Shown here: in pieces, positions 7,305 through 16,142 of the stretch
How positions within the stretch are numbered: position 1 is the stretch's first letter
Layout of the letters: each line of letters opens with the position of its first letter
NCBI RefSeq assembly: GCF_029846635.1
Contig: NZ_JARVTG010000002.1
Coordinates: forward strand, 1,839,501-1,903,500
DNA: 64,000 nt
From: Pokkaliibacter sp. MBI-7
GTDB taxonomy: Bacteria; Pseudomonadota; Gammaproteobacteria; Pseudomonadales; Balneatricaceae
Direction: 5' to 3'
The notes under the pieces: model-generated
What the model saw: the letters and a program-made list of their open reading frames with translations, nothing else
Told to the model about the DNA's origin: nothing
Databases searched by the model: none
Translations under genes and position numbers: made by a program

Positions 7305-8198
7305 ATGATTAAGAGATACTTACTCGTTACTAAGCCGGGAATCATTTTCGGCAATCTGATCTCTGTTGCCGGGGGCTTCTTCCTAGCTGCCAAGGGCAGC
7401 GTAGATTTATCCCTGTTTCTGGCCACAGTGGTTGGGCTGTCATTGATCGTGGCATCAGGATGTGCACTGAATAACTGCATTGACCGCGACATCGATCGCA
7501 AGATGGAACGTACCAAGAATCGCGTCACCGTCACTGGCGCCATGTCCACCAAAGCAGCATTCACCCACGGCATCGTTCTGGGCTTGATTGGCTTTGGCAT
7601 GCTTTATTACTGGACCAACCTCGTTGCACTGGGATTTGCAGCATTCGGCTTCTTTATTTATGTGGTTGTCTACAGCCTCTACATGAAGCGTAAATCCGTC
7701 TACGGCACACTGGTTGGCAGCTTTTCTGGTGCAGTACCACCCGTCGTCGGATACTGCGCCGTCACTGGCAATTTCGACATAGGCGCTGCAATCCTGCTGA
7801 TCATGTTCAGTCTGTGGCAGATGCCCCACTCCTATGCCATTGCGATATTCCGCTTCAAAGACTATGAAGCAGCGAATATCCCCGTCCTTCCCGTTGCTCA
7901 GGGCATCAACAAAGCCAAGCACCATATCGTCATCTACATCGTTGCCTTCGCCCTGGCGACAGTCATGCTGGCCCTGAGCGGCTACGTCGGCTACGGCTAT
8001 CTGGTGGTTGCCTGCGCAACCAGCTTGTGGTGGCTGGGAATGGCACTATCAGGCTATAAGTCCAGCACTGATGATCGGTTATGGGCCCGCAAGGTTTTTG
8101 TGGTTTCGATCGTCACTATTACCGCACTGAGCATAATGATGGCAGTCGATTTCCAGACACCGGCATCGCATCTGGATATGCTGGCCTATCTGGGCTAA
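7305..8198 (+). CDS. cyoE: Protohaem IX farnesyltransferase (haem O synthase)
   Basis: This 297-residue UbiA-family membrane prenyltransferase transfers a farnesyl group to haem b to make haem O for the bo3 oxidase. The start at ATG 7305 gives MIKRYLLVTKPGIIFGN, closely like E. coli CyoE; a longer frame from 7254 would run through the intergenic hairpin. The two Asp-rich prenyl-diphosphate/Mg motifs are NNCIDRDIDRKMERT (about 70-84) and the FRFKDYEAANIPV region. About nine helices are seen. It is the last gene of the cyo operon and is followed by a clear terminator. Confidence 0.96.
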   Translation: MIKRYLLVTKPGIIFGNLISVAGGFFLAAKGSVDLSLFLATVVGLSLIVASGCALNNCIDRDIDRKMERTKNRVTVTGAMSTKAAFTHGIVLGLIGFGMLYYWTNLVALGFAAFGFFIYVVVYSLYMKRKSVYGTLVGSFSGAVPPVVGYCAVTGNFDIGAAILLIMFSLWQMPHSYAIAIFRFKDYEAANIPVLPVAQGINKAKHHIVIYIVAFALATVMLALSGYVGYGYLVVACATSLWWLGMALSGYKSSTDDRLWARKVFVVSIVTITALSIMMAVDFQTPASHLDMLAYLG

Positions 8199-8217
8199 GC
8201 GATCGAAGCGCAATTTA

Positions 8218-8243
8218 AAAACCCCACTTCATAGTGGGGTTTT
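8218..8243 (+). terminator. Rho-independent terminator of the cyo operon
   Basis: AAAACCCCACT and AGTGGGGTTTT form a perfect 11-bp stem with a TCAT loop, ending in a T-run. It lies 20 bases after the cyoE stop. Confidence 0.85.
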
Positions 8244-8657
8244 GCATTTGCAGCCTGCCACTTCTTGTGGAAGTGATTACCAGTCTTATAACCGCCAGCA
8301 CAACTGCACATTAACCAACAGCGAGCAGCACCTAACAAACAATGCCCTTCACATAAGCGGAGCGCCAACCAGGAAAAAGTGACGGGTCGCCCACTCCTCG
8401 CTTCAACCTGAATTAAAGCCATATCAACCAGGCTATCCCACTCTCCATGCATAGACCTTTAGAGCCGCTATAAACGACCCTCAGGCCAACATCACAGTTT
8501 AGGATACGGAATCAAACGGGACGGGAAACACAGCGAGAAACGAAGCGGCTTCAAAGAAGAAAAACAGTCAGAAGCACCAGCACCAATGCCTGCAAGATTA
8601 GAAGCACCAGCCGCCCAAAAAAAGACGCGCAAACGTATGCTATAACGCAGAAAAACA
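8244..8657. other. Intergenic stretch without a recognised gene
   Basis: About 410 bp between the cyo terminator and the tRNA-Ser terminator. A reading frame on the - strand (8195-8452) overlaps the cyo terminator and has no family signature. An AGAAGCACCAG repeat occurs twice (near 8569 and 8600). Nothing else is supported. Confidence 0.4.
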
Positions 8658-8691
8658 AAAAGCCCCGACTGATATTTCAATCGGGGCTTTT
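8658..8691 (-). terminator. Terminator of tRNA-Ser
   Basis: AAAAGCCCCGA (8658-8668) and TCGGGGCTTTT (8681-8691) form a perfect 11-bp stem with a 12-base loop, with a T-run on the - strand, 10 bases after the tRNA-Ser 3' end. Confidence 0.85.
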
Positions 8692-8701
8692 CATTGGAAT
8701 C

Positions 8702-8791
8702 TGGCGGTGAGGGAGGGATTCGAACCCTCGATACGGTTTCCCGTATACACACTTTCCAGGCGTGCTCCTTCAGCCACTCGGACACCTCACC
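8702..8791 (-). tRNA. tRNA-Ser (anticodon GGA)
   Basis: 90 bases with encoded CCA, a long class II variable arm and anticodon GGA in the loop CTGGAAA. The acceptor stem GGTGAGG/CCTCACC is perfect. It is a single gene with its own terminator. Confidence 0.96.
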
Positions 8792-8820
8792 GGTTGCGTT
8801 CATCGCTGAACGCGGTGCGT

Positions 8821-8849
8821 AATGTACTTAATAGGCATTTGAAACGCAA
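8821..8849 (-). promoter_or_regulatory. Putative promoter of tRNA-Ser
   Basis: On the - strand TTGCGT, a 17-base spacer and TACATT are followed by ACGCACCGCG, a GC-rich discriminator. It ends 30 bases before the tRNA 5' end. The boxes are moderate matches; the layout is like the other tRNA promoters in the window. Confidence 0.45.
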
Positions 8850-8895
8850 GCATTTTTTTCATCAGTACAACTCAGGCAAAGCAGAGCGATGAGCT

Positions 8896-9384
8896 TCACA
8901 CCTGCTCTGCACGAGCAAAAGCAACAAAGCGCCCTGACAACGTAACCGCCACCTCGCCATTACTGCGAATTTCTGCACGTAACGGCAACGAGGCTTTTCC
9001 TCGTTCCGCAAGCTTGCGCAAAAAGACCTCAAGCAACGGCTCCTCCGGGTAGAAGCAAAGCGCACAGAAGTCCGCTTTAACGGGAGCCAGGTACGTCAGC
9101 TCACTGGTATACACAACCACATCAAAACCATTTGCCTTGATAGATTCGGCATAAATGGATGTCAGAGACCAACCAGACAGCGTAGCGATTGCTGAAAGAG
9201 CTCCTCCGAAGCCGGTCCCCTTGTCATTCACGTTGGGAGCCAGGGGAGCGCTCAGCGACAACCCCTCTTCCTGTAGCGAGATACCTTGCAGTGACATGTG
9301 CGCGACAAGCGGGATCGTGTTCAACAGCCTGTGCTCAACCCTAAGGACATCAGCATCATCGAACACTCTCATCAGCTCACCCAT
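8896..9384 (-). CDS. Putative thioesterase, YiiD C-terminal domain family
   Basis: The 162-residue protein matches the hotdog-fold domain found at the C-terminus of E. coli YiiD. Signs are LSAPLAPNVNDKGTGFGGAL (about 43-62), which holds the conserved N-DK-GT-FGG pattern, and a later strand YTSELTYLAPVKAD. Such proteins are thought to hydrolyse acyl-thioesters, but the substrate is not known. The first ATG overlaps the end of the nitroreductase gene by eight bases; a second Met at 9372 follows a GGTGAG and is an alternative start. The two genes most likely form one transcript. Confidence 0.75.
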   Translation of the reverse strand: MGELMRVFDDADVLRVEHRLLNTIPLVAHMSLQGISLQEEGLSLSAPLAPNVNDKGTGFGGALSAIATLSGWSLTSIYAESIKANGFDVVVYTSELTYLAPVKADFCALCFYPEEPLLEVFLRKLAERGKASLPLRAEIRSNGEVAVTLSGRFVAFARAEQV

Positions 9385-9937
9385 GCCACGATGTTACAAA
9401 ATCAGCACTATTCAACACGGGCGAGACCGGCAGATGCCCTTTCGGCGTGCCAATGTAAATATAGCCAATATTCACCTCCCCCCTGGCCAATCCCAGCTGC
9501 TGATTAATAACTTCATCATCCGCCACCCAACCAGTACGCCAGATAGCTCCCAACCCCTGAGCATGGGCAGCCAACAGGATGTTCTGTGCCGCAGCGCCCG
9601 CAGACAGAATCTGCTCCTGCTCAGGAACTTTAGGGTGCTGCTGGCAGCATGCGATTACAACAATAAGCATGGGAGCCCGCAGCGGCATATTGAGGCATTT
9701 TTCCAGAAAAGCTGGATCCGCATCAGGATCATTATCCATAGCCACCTGAGCAAATAATTCCCCAAGGCGAGCAAGCGCCTCACCCTGAACGACAAGAAAC
9801 CGCCAGGGGCGCAATGCTCCATGATCAGGCGCACGCAACGCTGCCTGCCACAAAAGCTCCAACTGATCCGAAGTGGGGGCTGGCCCGGTCAGTTGAGCCA
9901 CAGACACCCGGTGCTGAAGTAAACTTAATGCATCCAT
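9377..9937 (-). CDS. Nitroreductase family protein, YdjA-like
   Basis: This 186-residue flavoprotein resembles E. coli YdjA, the smallest branch of the nitroreductase family. It starts MDALSLLQHRVSV, and has LRAPDHGALRPWRFLVV (about 34-50) with Arg and His residues expected to contact FMN, AGAAAQNILLAAHAQGLGAIWRTG (about 114-137), and a final GTPKG loop. It should use NAD(P)H and FMN to reduce nitro compounds or quinones; the natural substrate is unknown. It is followed, with an eight-base overlap, by the YiiD-like thioesterase. Confidence 0.85.
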   Translation of the reverse strand: MDALSLLQHRVSVAQLTGPAPTSDQLELLWQAALRAPDHGALRPWRFLVVQGEALARLGELFAQVAMDNDPDADPAFLEKCLNMPLRAPMLIVVIACCQQHPKVPEQEQILSAGAAAQNILLAAHAQGLGAIWRTGWVADDEVINQQLGLARGEVNIGYIYIGTPKGHLPVSPVLNSADFVTSWHG

Positions 9938-10465
9938 AAATAACTCTCGCTCGCAAACAGATAAGAAAATAATGTTGGTACGTCATTACCGACTCGCATC
10001 AGCAGAGTCGATTACTGCCTTTCAGGCTATCGTCAGAGACGACTGAGAGAGTATGAAAATGCAGATATGTTTAAACTTGTCCGCATTCGCAGATACAAAA
10101 CTCTTAATTGTTACGCAGTACGTTACACGCTTTAGTCAAATATGATGCTGAAACATTAAACTGAAAACAGCTAATATCCTGTCTCAGATCTGCCATAAAG
10201 ATATATACGAATTAGACTATGCTTACACAGACGAGCATAAGGAACCTCGACTAGGGAACATAGACAAAACTTGAGCACGGCTGACGGTCAACTTGCACTG
10301 CGGATGACAATTATCAAGCGACGCAAGGCGTTGCCAAACGAATTATTTAGTACACTCGAGCCATACCAGCCTGATCATTATTAACGCTTGAGTAATAGGC
10401 TGTGGAGCCAGTGGCACGCTTAAAGCCCGTACCTGCTTAGCGGATCTGAACAATGGGAATATTGA
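9938..10465. other. AT-rich intergenic stretch between divergent genes
   Basis: 528 bp without a supported gene. One inverted repeat is seen, CGACTC (9990-9995) / GAGTCG (10005-10010). The segment 10050-10250 is visibly AT-rich and should hold the two outward promoters, but no box could be assigned safely. Confidence 0.4.
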
Positions 10466-11560
10466 ATGAGTTTACAGGACCCTTTTATGCTGCTCGCCCT
10501 TGAAGCAATTGTGGTTTTGGCATTTTTACTCATCCTGCTGGCAGTTTTCAGTCGCTACCAGAATCAACGTATTAAACGCCTGAAATCTCAGTTGGAAAGA
10601 GGCCCTGAACAGATGCCTGACCTTGATCTTGCTGATATAGATGGTGAACAGGACAGCAGCTACCGCTACCACCTGAACAAAGCATTGCAGCATACCGTTC
10701 AACACTATAAAGAGCTGCGCCCTGACCAGACCAACTTTGAGTTCAACAAAGATCTTCCTGCCGAGGTTCAGACCACGGCAATGCGGCTGATGTTCCTGCA
10801 TGCTGAAAAACAGGCTCTTAAATCAAACGATGAAAACAGCTTCTGGGACAGTATTCACAAAAGCCTGTCACGCGTTGCCGAAGCGTACATAGAAGATTTT
10901 GAACAAAAAAGGCGTAAACCTGAACCGGTCACCCTCGTTGAACCAACCAGTGTGGTCAACGCTTCAGGCCAGCCCCGACAGGAGGCAGAATTGCTTGGGC
11001 ATCTCATCCCGTCAGTAAACAAATTAATGCGGCAAGCCGCTGAATCCAGCAAACACCTCTCTACACTTAACTCAGAGCTGGAAAAAACAATCCAAAATCA
11101 ACCAGCACTCAAAGATACACTCACCGCCCTGTCAACAGCCTTTGGCCCTAACTATCCCGCTGATAGCGAACCAGCCACAACAACGCTGAATGGATGGAGA
11201 GAAACCCTGTCTTCGCTGAAACAGGCTCAGCAAGCCTGTCAGAACGCGCTGACACTCGATATGCCAGCCCCGGATGAAGATCTTAACTTACTGAAAGATA
11301 AGCTCGCTGATTTGCTCTGGTATACCAATGCCCAGATTCCTGAATATCTTGAGCAAATTCAAACGCTTCAATCAGCAACGGGCCAGCTTCATGATGCACT
11401 GAGCACCATCCGCCCCAAAACTCAGCATCACGCGTTTATAGAGGAGATGCTCAAAGAGTCCAGAGACATGCATCACGTATTGAGGACCGATCTTGAGCGC
11501 CTCCAGGGCCAGCTTAAACTCATTGAATCTGCTACGCAGACATTCAGCTTGCTGCAATGA
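10466..11560 (+). CDS. Membrane-anchored coiled-coil protein of unknown function
   Basis: I do not recognise this 364-residue protein. It has one N-terminal membrane helix (about 8-28) followed by a basic stretch (RYQNQRIKRLKSQLE), so the rest should face the cytoplasm. The remainder is rich in Gln, Leu, Glu and Ala, with predicted helical coiled coil especially at about 180-230 and 255-364. No enzyme motif is seen. The plan (short N-terminal anchor, long helical cytoplasmic domain, about 15% Gln plus Glu) is like the protein at 16143-16913, and the two may be of similar kind, though I cannot show they are related. A bidirectional terminator follows. Confidence 0.75.
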   Translation: MSLQDPFMLLALEAIVVLAFLLILLAVFSRYQNQRIKRLKSQLERGPEQMPDLDLADIDGEQDSSYRYHLNKALQHTVQHYKELRPDQTNFEFNKDLPAEVQTTAMRLMFLHAEKQALKSNDENSFWDSIHKSLSRVAEAYIEDFEQKRRKPEPVTLVEPTSVVNASGQPRQEAELLGHLIPSVNKLMRQAAESSKHLSTLNSELEKTIQNQPALKDTLTALSTAFGPNYPADSEPATTTLNGWRETLSSLKQAQQACQNALTLDMPAPDEDLNLLKDKLADLLWYTNAQIPEYLEQIQTLQSATGQLHDALSTIRPKTQHHAFIEEMLKESRDMHHVLRTDLERLQGQLKLIESATQTFSLLQ

Positions 11561-11599
11561 GACCGAATGACATAACAAGGCGCTGTAAGCCGTATACTA

Positions 11600-11633
11600 A
11601 AAAGCCGGAACAGCGTTAGCTGCCCCGGCTTTT
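11600..11633. terminator. Bidirectional terminator between the coiled-coil gene and queF
   Basis: AAAAGCCGG pairs with CCGGCTTTT, and an inner CAGC/GTTA/GCTG hairpin extends the stem. A- and T-runs on both sides allow use by both convergent genes. Confidence 0.8.
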
Positions 11634-11663
11634 CATGCCAGACCCAAATGTACGCCCGTAGGG

Positions 11664-12482
11664 TTACTGGCGTGGTAAGCGGTAGAACGTAGGCATCGAC
11701 TCCGATGTCGATCTCCATGGGTTAATATCCAACCCGCCACGACGAACATAGCGTGCATAAACCGTGAGCTGTTCTGGCCGACAACGCATCATTATGTCAG
11801 TAAAGATCTGCTCCACACACTGCTCGTGGAAGTCACCATGATTACGATAAGAGACGATGTAGCGTAACAAGGACTCGTGGTCTATGGCCTTACCGACATA
11901 GCGAACGACGACCGTCCCCCAGTCAGGCTGACCCGTTACCGGGCAGTTGGATTTTAGCAAGTTGCTATGCACCACCTCCTCGACCACCGCATCCGCCCCT
12001 TTGGCATGAGACAGCAAAGCCGCTTCCGGAACGTAGTGATCAATCGCCACATCAAGGTCATCCAGACACAAACCCTCAGGTAATGAAGGCACCAACAACT
12101 GATGCAATGGCTGCAGTGTCACCGACACCCGTGCGCCCGCAGCAGCTGAAAGATCCCTCGTCATCATCTCAGCCACCCGATCCCAGCTTGCTACTCGATA
12201 GCCATTGAAGGAGTTCAAGTACAGCTTGAAGGACTTGGACTCAATGATGCTTGGTGAATCACCCGGTATGCCGAACGTCGCCATCGCAGCCACGGGTTTG
12301 CCTTTCTCATTCAGCCAGGAGATTTCATAACCAGTCCACACGTCCGTGCGGTAGCAGGGTCCAGTCCAGATCTGCTGACGAGGAATAGGACACAGCTGAG
12401 CCGGATCATACTGATCCACGTAGGCACTTTTTTCACCCAGAGGAGCCTGCGCCTGCTTCAACAATGATTCAGTCTTACTCAT
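11664..12482 (-). CDS. queF: NADPH-dependent 7-cyano-7-deazaguanine reductase
   Basis: This enzyme reduces the nitrile preQ0 to the amine preQ1 in queuosine synthesis, using two NADPH. At 272 residues it is the long, two-module type found in E. coli (282). The QueF motif ESKSFKLYLNSFN is at about 81-93, the nucleophile Cys180 is in SNCPVTGQPDWG, with catalytic Asp187, and FHEQCVEQIF follows. A GGGGAG lies right before the ATG. The ABC exporter genes upstream run in the same direction. The window also contains yhhQ behind a probable preQ1 riboswitch, so queuosine metabolism is represented twice. Confidence 0.95.
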   Translation of the reverse strand: MSKTESLLKQAQAPLGEKSAYVDQYDPAQLCPIPRQQIWTGPCYRTDVWTGYEISWLNEKGKPVAAMATFGIPGDSPSIIESKSFKLYLNSFNGYRVASWDRVAEMMTRDLSAAAGARVSVTLQPLHQLLVPSLPEGLCLDDLDVAIDHYVPEAALLSHAKGADAVVEEVVHSNLLKSNCPVTGQPDWGTVVVRYVGKAIDHESLLRYIVSYRNHGDFHEQCVEQIFTDIMMRCRPEQLTVYARYVRRGGLDINPWRSTSESMPTFYRLPRQ

Positions 12483-12494
12483 CTCTCCCCACCT

Positions 12495-13268
12495 CTAATT
12501 ACGAATACCCTTGCCCGATTTCAACAAATGCAGGCAATACACAAACAAGGCCACACTGAACAGCAGGATAATTCCTATCGCCGTACCAACATTGATATCT
12601 GAAACCCCAAGAATGCCAAACCGGAAAGCGTTGATCATATAAAGAATCGGATTGGCCTGAGAGGCTGCCTGCCAGAAGGGAGGTAACAGCGTGATGGAAT
12701 AGAATACGCCGCCAAGATAGGTTAATGGCGTCAACACAAAGGTCGGCACAATGGAAATATCATCAAAGGTATGGGCAAAGACCGCATTCACAAAACCACC
12801 AAGTGAAAACAGGAAGGCAGTTAGAAACACGACCAGTACCGTAATGCCGATATGGTGCACATGCAGCTTGGTAAAGAACAGCGACAATAACGTCACAATC
12901 AGCCCGACAGCAAGGCCACGTGCAACACCACCTAACACATACCCTGACAAAATGACCCAGTTAGGCACAGGAGATACCAGCAGCTCTTCTATATGCCCCT
13001 GAAATTTCGTACCAAAAAAAGACGATACGACGTTCCCATAGGAATTTGTGATCACCGACATCATGATCAGCCCCGGCACAATAAACTGGATATAAGTAAA
13101 ACCACCCATATCACCAATGCGGTTACCGATCAGGTTGCCGAAGATGACGAAGTACAGGGTCATAGTGATCGCTGGAGGCAGCAAGGTCTGCACCCAGATA
13201 CGAGAAAAACGGCGAATCTCTTTAATAAATATGGTCCAGAACGCCACCATCAGTTCGCGCGAGGTCAT
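12495..13268 (-). CDS. yadH: ABC-2 type permease, YadH-like
   Basis: The 257-residue protein has about six membrane helices and is closely like E. coli YadH over the whole length: RIWVQTLLPPAITMTLYFVIFGNLIG (about 24-49), a conserved cytoplasmic loop FFGTKFQGHIEELLVSPVP (about 83-101), and DDISIVPTFVLTPLTYLGGVFYS (about 170-192). It is the membrane part of an exporter whose substrate is not established. Its start overlaps the end of the ATPase gene by four bases, a sign of translational coupling, and queF follows 12 bases after its stop. Confidence 0.92.
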   Translation of the reverse strand: MTSRELMVAFWTIFIKEIRRFSRIWVQTLLPPAITMTLYFVIFGNLIGNRIGDMGGFTYIQFIVPGLIMMSVITNSYGNVVSSFFGTKFQGHIEELLVSPVPNWVILSGYVLGGVARGLAVGLIVTLLSLFFTKLHVHHIGITVLVVFLTAFLFSLGGFVNAVFAHTFDDISIVPTFVLTPLTYLGGVFYSITLLPPFWQAASQANPILYMINAFRFGILGVSDINVGTAIGIILLFSVALFVYCLHLLKSGKGIRN

Positions 13269-14194
13269 ATACTCTCCCCTCTGACCAAAGCCACAAACAA
13301 CTCCTCCAGTCGATTAGCTTTGTTTCTCATACTGACCACTTCAATTCCGTGTGCCTGCAAACCGGAAAACAGCGCTGTAATACCGCGCGACTTCTCCACT
13401 TCAACTTGCAGCGTATGCTCACCCACAAGGCTCAACGGGTAATGCTCCAATACCGGTATATCTGCCGGCAGAAGATCACGACTGATATCCAATAAGAATG
13501 TCTCAGTATTGAGCTTGGACAGCAGAGACCGCATCGAGGTGTTCTCGATAATCTCGCCTTTGTTAATGATGGCAATATGCCGGCAGAGATTCTCTGCCTC
13601 TTCAAGGTAGTGAGTGGTCAAGATAATCGTCGTACCTTCCTCGGAGTTGAGGTCACGCAGAAACTCCCAGAGAGAACGACGTAACTCGATATCCACTCCT
13701 GCAGTGGGTTCATCTAGAATGAGCAATCTGGGAGAGTGCACCAATGCCCGTGCGATCATCAGCCGCCGTTTCATGCCGCCTGATAGCATTCTTGACACGT
13801 TGTTGCGTTTTTCCCAAAGATCGAGCTTTTTCAGTAACCGCTCAGCACGGGGAGCCGCGACATCAGCGGGGATACCATAATACCCAGCCTGGGTAATGAC
13901 CACATTCCAGACTTTCTCGAACTGGTTGAAATTGAACTCTTGTGGCACGACGCCAAGCATTTTCTTGGCGCTAGACAGTTTTGTGTCCAGATCATAGCCA
14001 AAGATAGTGACTGAGCCTTCCGTCTTTCTCACCAACGACGAAACGATACTTAGCGTGGTAGACTTGCCCGCGCCATTAGGCCCTAGCAAAGCGAAAAAAT
14101 CACCTTGTTCCACATCCAGATCTATGCCTTTTAAAGCCTCGAAACCATTACCATATACCTTTCGCAACCCACGTATGGTTAGCGCTTTGGTCAT
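13265..14194 (-). CDS. yadG: ABC transporter ATPase, YadG-like
   Basis: This 309-residue ATPase powers the YadH-like exporter. It has Walker A GPNGAGKST (38-46), the Q-loop VPQEFNF, signature LSGGMKRRL (about 137-145), Walker B LLILDEP (about 157-163) and the switch His in LTTHYLEEAE. After the nucleotide-binding domain there is an additional C-terminal region (about 225-309) ending in SMRNKANRLEELFVALV, as in E. coli YadG. It is the first gene of yadGH and probably of yadGH-queF. Confidence 0.93.
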   Translation of the reverse strand: MTKALTIRGLRKVYGNGFEALKGIDLDVEQGDFFALLGPNGAGKSTTLSIVSSLVRKTEGSVTIFGYDLDTKLSSAKKMLGVVPQEFNFNQFEKVWNVVITQAGYYGIPADVAAPRAERLLKKLDLWEKRNNVSRMLSGGMKRRLMIARALVHSPRLLILDEPTAGVDIELRRSLWEFLRDLNSEEGTTIILTTHYLEEAENLCRHIAIINKGEIIENTSMRSLLSKLNTETFLLDISRDLLPADIPVLEHYPLSLVGEHTLQVEVEKSRGITALFSGLQAHGIEVVSMRNKANRLEELFVALVRGESI

Positions 14195-14386
14195 AACCTA
14201 TCCCCAATTATGCAGTGGCCACCTTTTTTAGGGTGGAAACCTGGCATTTTCAACCAGACCTGGGTGAACCAATGCGTTTCGAATTCTGAATCAATCACGT
14301 CCGCTTAGCGGCGGCGGTATTACATCAACGATGACAGGCTCACGGGCCATCCCCCGAATTAGCCTGACCTCAAAGGAATCCACTAC

Positions 14387-14791
14387 ATGAATGATCAACA
14401 ATGGTTTGAGTATCATCTGGATCAGCTGCTAGAAAGCCTCAATAAGCTGGAAGCACTGCCAGAATTCGCTCCTGAACACATCAGCGAGACTGACGAATTA
14501 TTTTTAGAAAACTTCCAGCATTTGATTGAAAGTATGTCGACACACAGTGGCGATTGGTATGCAGAAGGGCAAGACGTCATTAATCAGCTTGTTCGCCTTT
14601 ATCCTCAGCATACTCATTTGGCGAGTCGCGACCTGTTTTGGTTTTTCGGCGGCGACTGCCTGCATTTTCTCGATGACGAAGAAATCGAATTCTACCAGAA
14701 CATTGAAGAGTTGCGCTTTCAGGCTGAACAACAGGGCTTACATTTTGATTATGAAGCGTTAAAAGATCGCTTTGGGAAAACGACGCACTGA
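14387..14791 (+). CDS. PA2817-family conserved protein of unknown function
   Basis: The 134-residue acidic protein has the signature SRDLFWFFGGDCLHFLDDEEI at about 80-100, which I associate with the short conserved proteins named after Pseudomonas aeruginosa PA2817. No membrane helix or signal peptide is seen, so it is probably cytoplasmic. Its role is unknown. An AAAGGAATCCACTAC sequence precedes the ATG and gives a good ribosome site. Its neighbour on one side is the divergent yadGH-queF cluster, on the other the Glu-Gly tRNA array. Confidence 0.75.
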   Translation: MNDQQWFEYHLDQLLESLNKLEALPEFAPEHISETDELFLENFQHLIESMSTHSGDWYAEGQDVINQLVRLYPQHTHLASRDLFWFFGGDCLHFLDDEEIEFYQNIEELRFQAEQQGLHFDYEALKDRFGKTTH

Positions 14792-14802
14792 TAAGCCTGC
14801 AC

Positions 14803-14831
14803 GGCTGAGCCTCGCCTAATCGAGCTCAGCC
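14803..14831 (+). terminator. Hairpin after the PA2817-like gene
   Basis: GGCTGAGC (14803-14810) and GCTCAGCC (14824-14831) form a perfect 8-bp stem with a 13-base loop. There is no T-run, so the terminator call rests on the position 11 bases after the stop and is tentative. It also lies past the end of the tRNA array on the other strand. Confidence 0.4.
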
Positions 14832-14954
14832 TTCAGGAAAAGCCAAGATACTGATCAGTCAGGAGTAGGAAGAATTACAGGAAATCAAATGGAATAACAC
14901 CACAAATCTGTGATGCTGACGCTGATGAGAAGAGAAATGAGACAAGACAAGAAA

Positions 14955-15030
<76 letters not shown>

Positions 15031-15031
15031 G

Positions 15032-15107
15032 TGGCGTCCCATAGGGGGTTCGAACCCCTGTTACCGCCGTGAAAGGGCGGTGTCCTAGGCCACTAGACGA
15101 ATGGGAC
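15032..15107 (-). tRNA. tRNA-Glu (TTC), copy 1
   Basis: 76 bases, acceptor GTCCCAT/ATGGGAC, anticodon TTC in CTTTCAC, encoded CCA. One base separates it from the following tRNA-Gly. Confidence 0.97.
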
Positions 15108-15148
15108 ACATAACATTCTTTAGCCACTTCACTCCTTAGAGTGGTAAG

Positions 15149-15224
<76 letters not shown>

Positions 15225-15225
15225 G

Positions 15226-15301
15226 TGGCGTCCCATAGGGGGTTCGAACCCCTGTTACCGCCGTGAAAGGGCGGTGTCCTAGGCCACTAGACGAATGGGA
15301 C
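15226..15301 (-). tRNA. tRNA-Glu (TTC), copy 2
   Basis: Same sequence as copy 1, displaced by exactly 194 bp. Confidence 0.97.
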
Positions 15302-15342
15302 ACATAACATTCTTTAGCCACTTCACTCCTTAGAGTGGTAAG

Positions 15343-15418
<76 letters not shown>

Positions 15419-15419
15419 G

Positions 15420-15495
15420 TGGCGTCCCATAGGGGGTTCGAACCCCTGTTACCGCCGTGAAAGGGCGGTGTCCTAGGCCACTAGACGAATGGGAC
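15420..15495 (-). tRNA. tRNA-Glu (TTC), copy 3
   Basis: Same sequence as copy 1; third 194-bp unit. Confidence 0.97.
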
Positions 15496-15536
15496 ACATA
15501 ACATTCTTTAGCCACTTCACTCCTTGGAGTAGTAAG

Positions 15537-15612
<76 letters not shown>

Positions 15613-15613
15613 G

Positions 15614-15689
15614 TGGCGTCCCATAGGGGGTTCGAACCCCTGTTACCGCCGTGAAAGGGCGGTGTCCTAGGCCACTAGACGAATGGGAC
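15614..15689 (-). tRNA. tRNA-Glu (TTC), copy 4 (first in transcript)
   Basis: Same sequence as the other Glu copies. It is the first tRNA after the array promoter. Confidence 0.97.
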
Positions 15690-15754
15690 GCGGCCTGCAT
15701 CAGCTCATACTTAACATTCTCACCGAGTGCACTGTACGACTGCTGCGGGCGCGT

Positions 15755-15783
15755 ATACTACTCACACCCCTCATTTCGGTCAA
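15755..15783 (-). promoter_or_regulatory. Promoter of the Glu-Gly tRNA array
   Basis: On the - strand TTGACC, a 17-base spacer and TAGTAT are followed by ACGCGCCCGC. Such GC-rich discriminators occur at rRNA and tRNA promoters under stringent (ppGpp/DksA) control. It lies 66 bases before the first tRNA-Glu. Confidence 0.75.
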
Positions 15784-16037
15784 GCTTTTCCTGCTTCATT
15801 TTTACTAAGCAATTCATGGATCTATAAATAAAGAGCAGTGAGCACAGACGAAGCACTGCCCCGTGACAACCGTCCTCACCACTACTTATTAAATGAAGGC
15901 GAAGACTGTTATCTGTCATCCTATTAATGTAAGTTTTGCCTAAGTATGTGATTGGCCGACGCAAATGCACGTTAGCCTGTGAGCAGACTGAATGCGACAC
16001 GGCGGCAGACGTACTGGAACCCTGCCCTTATAACGCA

Positions 16038-16089
16038 CTATATAGATAGAAGTAACATTCAGAACGAGCACCTCGCTCTATCTATATAG
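16038..16089. promoter_or_regulatory. Perfect 13-bp inverted repeat upstream of the 16143 gene
   Basis: CTATATAGATAGA (16038-16050) and TCTATCTATATAG (16077-16089) are exact inverted copies, 26 bases apart. They end 53 bp before the start codon. The arms could be operator half-sites for two dimers, or form a leader hairpin. No T-run follows, so a terminator is unlikely. Confidence 0.5.
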
Positions 16090-16142
16090 ATGTCAAATCT
16101 ACCGATACCTGACCGAATTGTTATAAAGGGCCTGAGATTGCA

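Noticed and set aside
8195..8452. 85-codon frame on the - strand after cyoE
   Set aside because: Covers the cyo terminator hairpin and resembles no known family.
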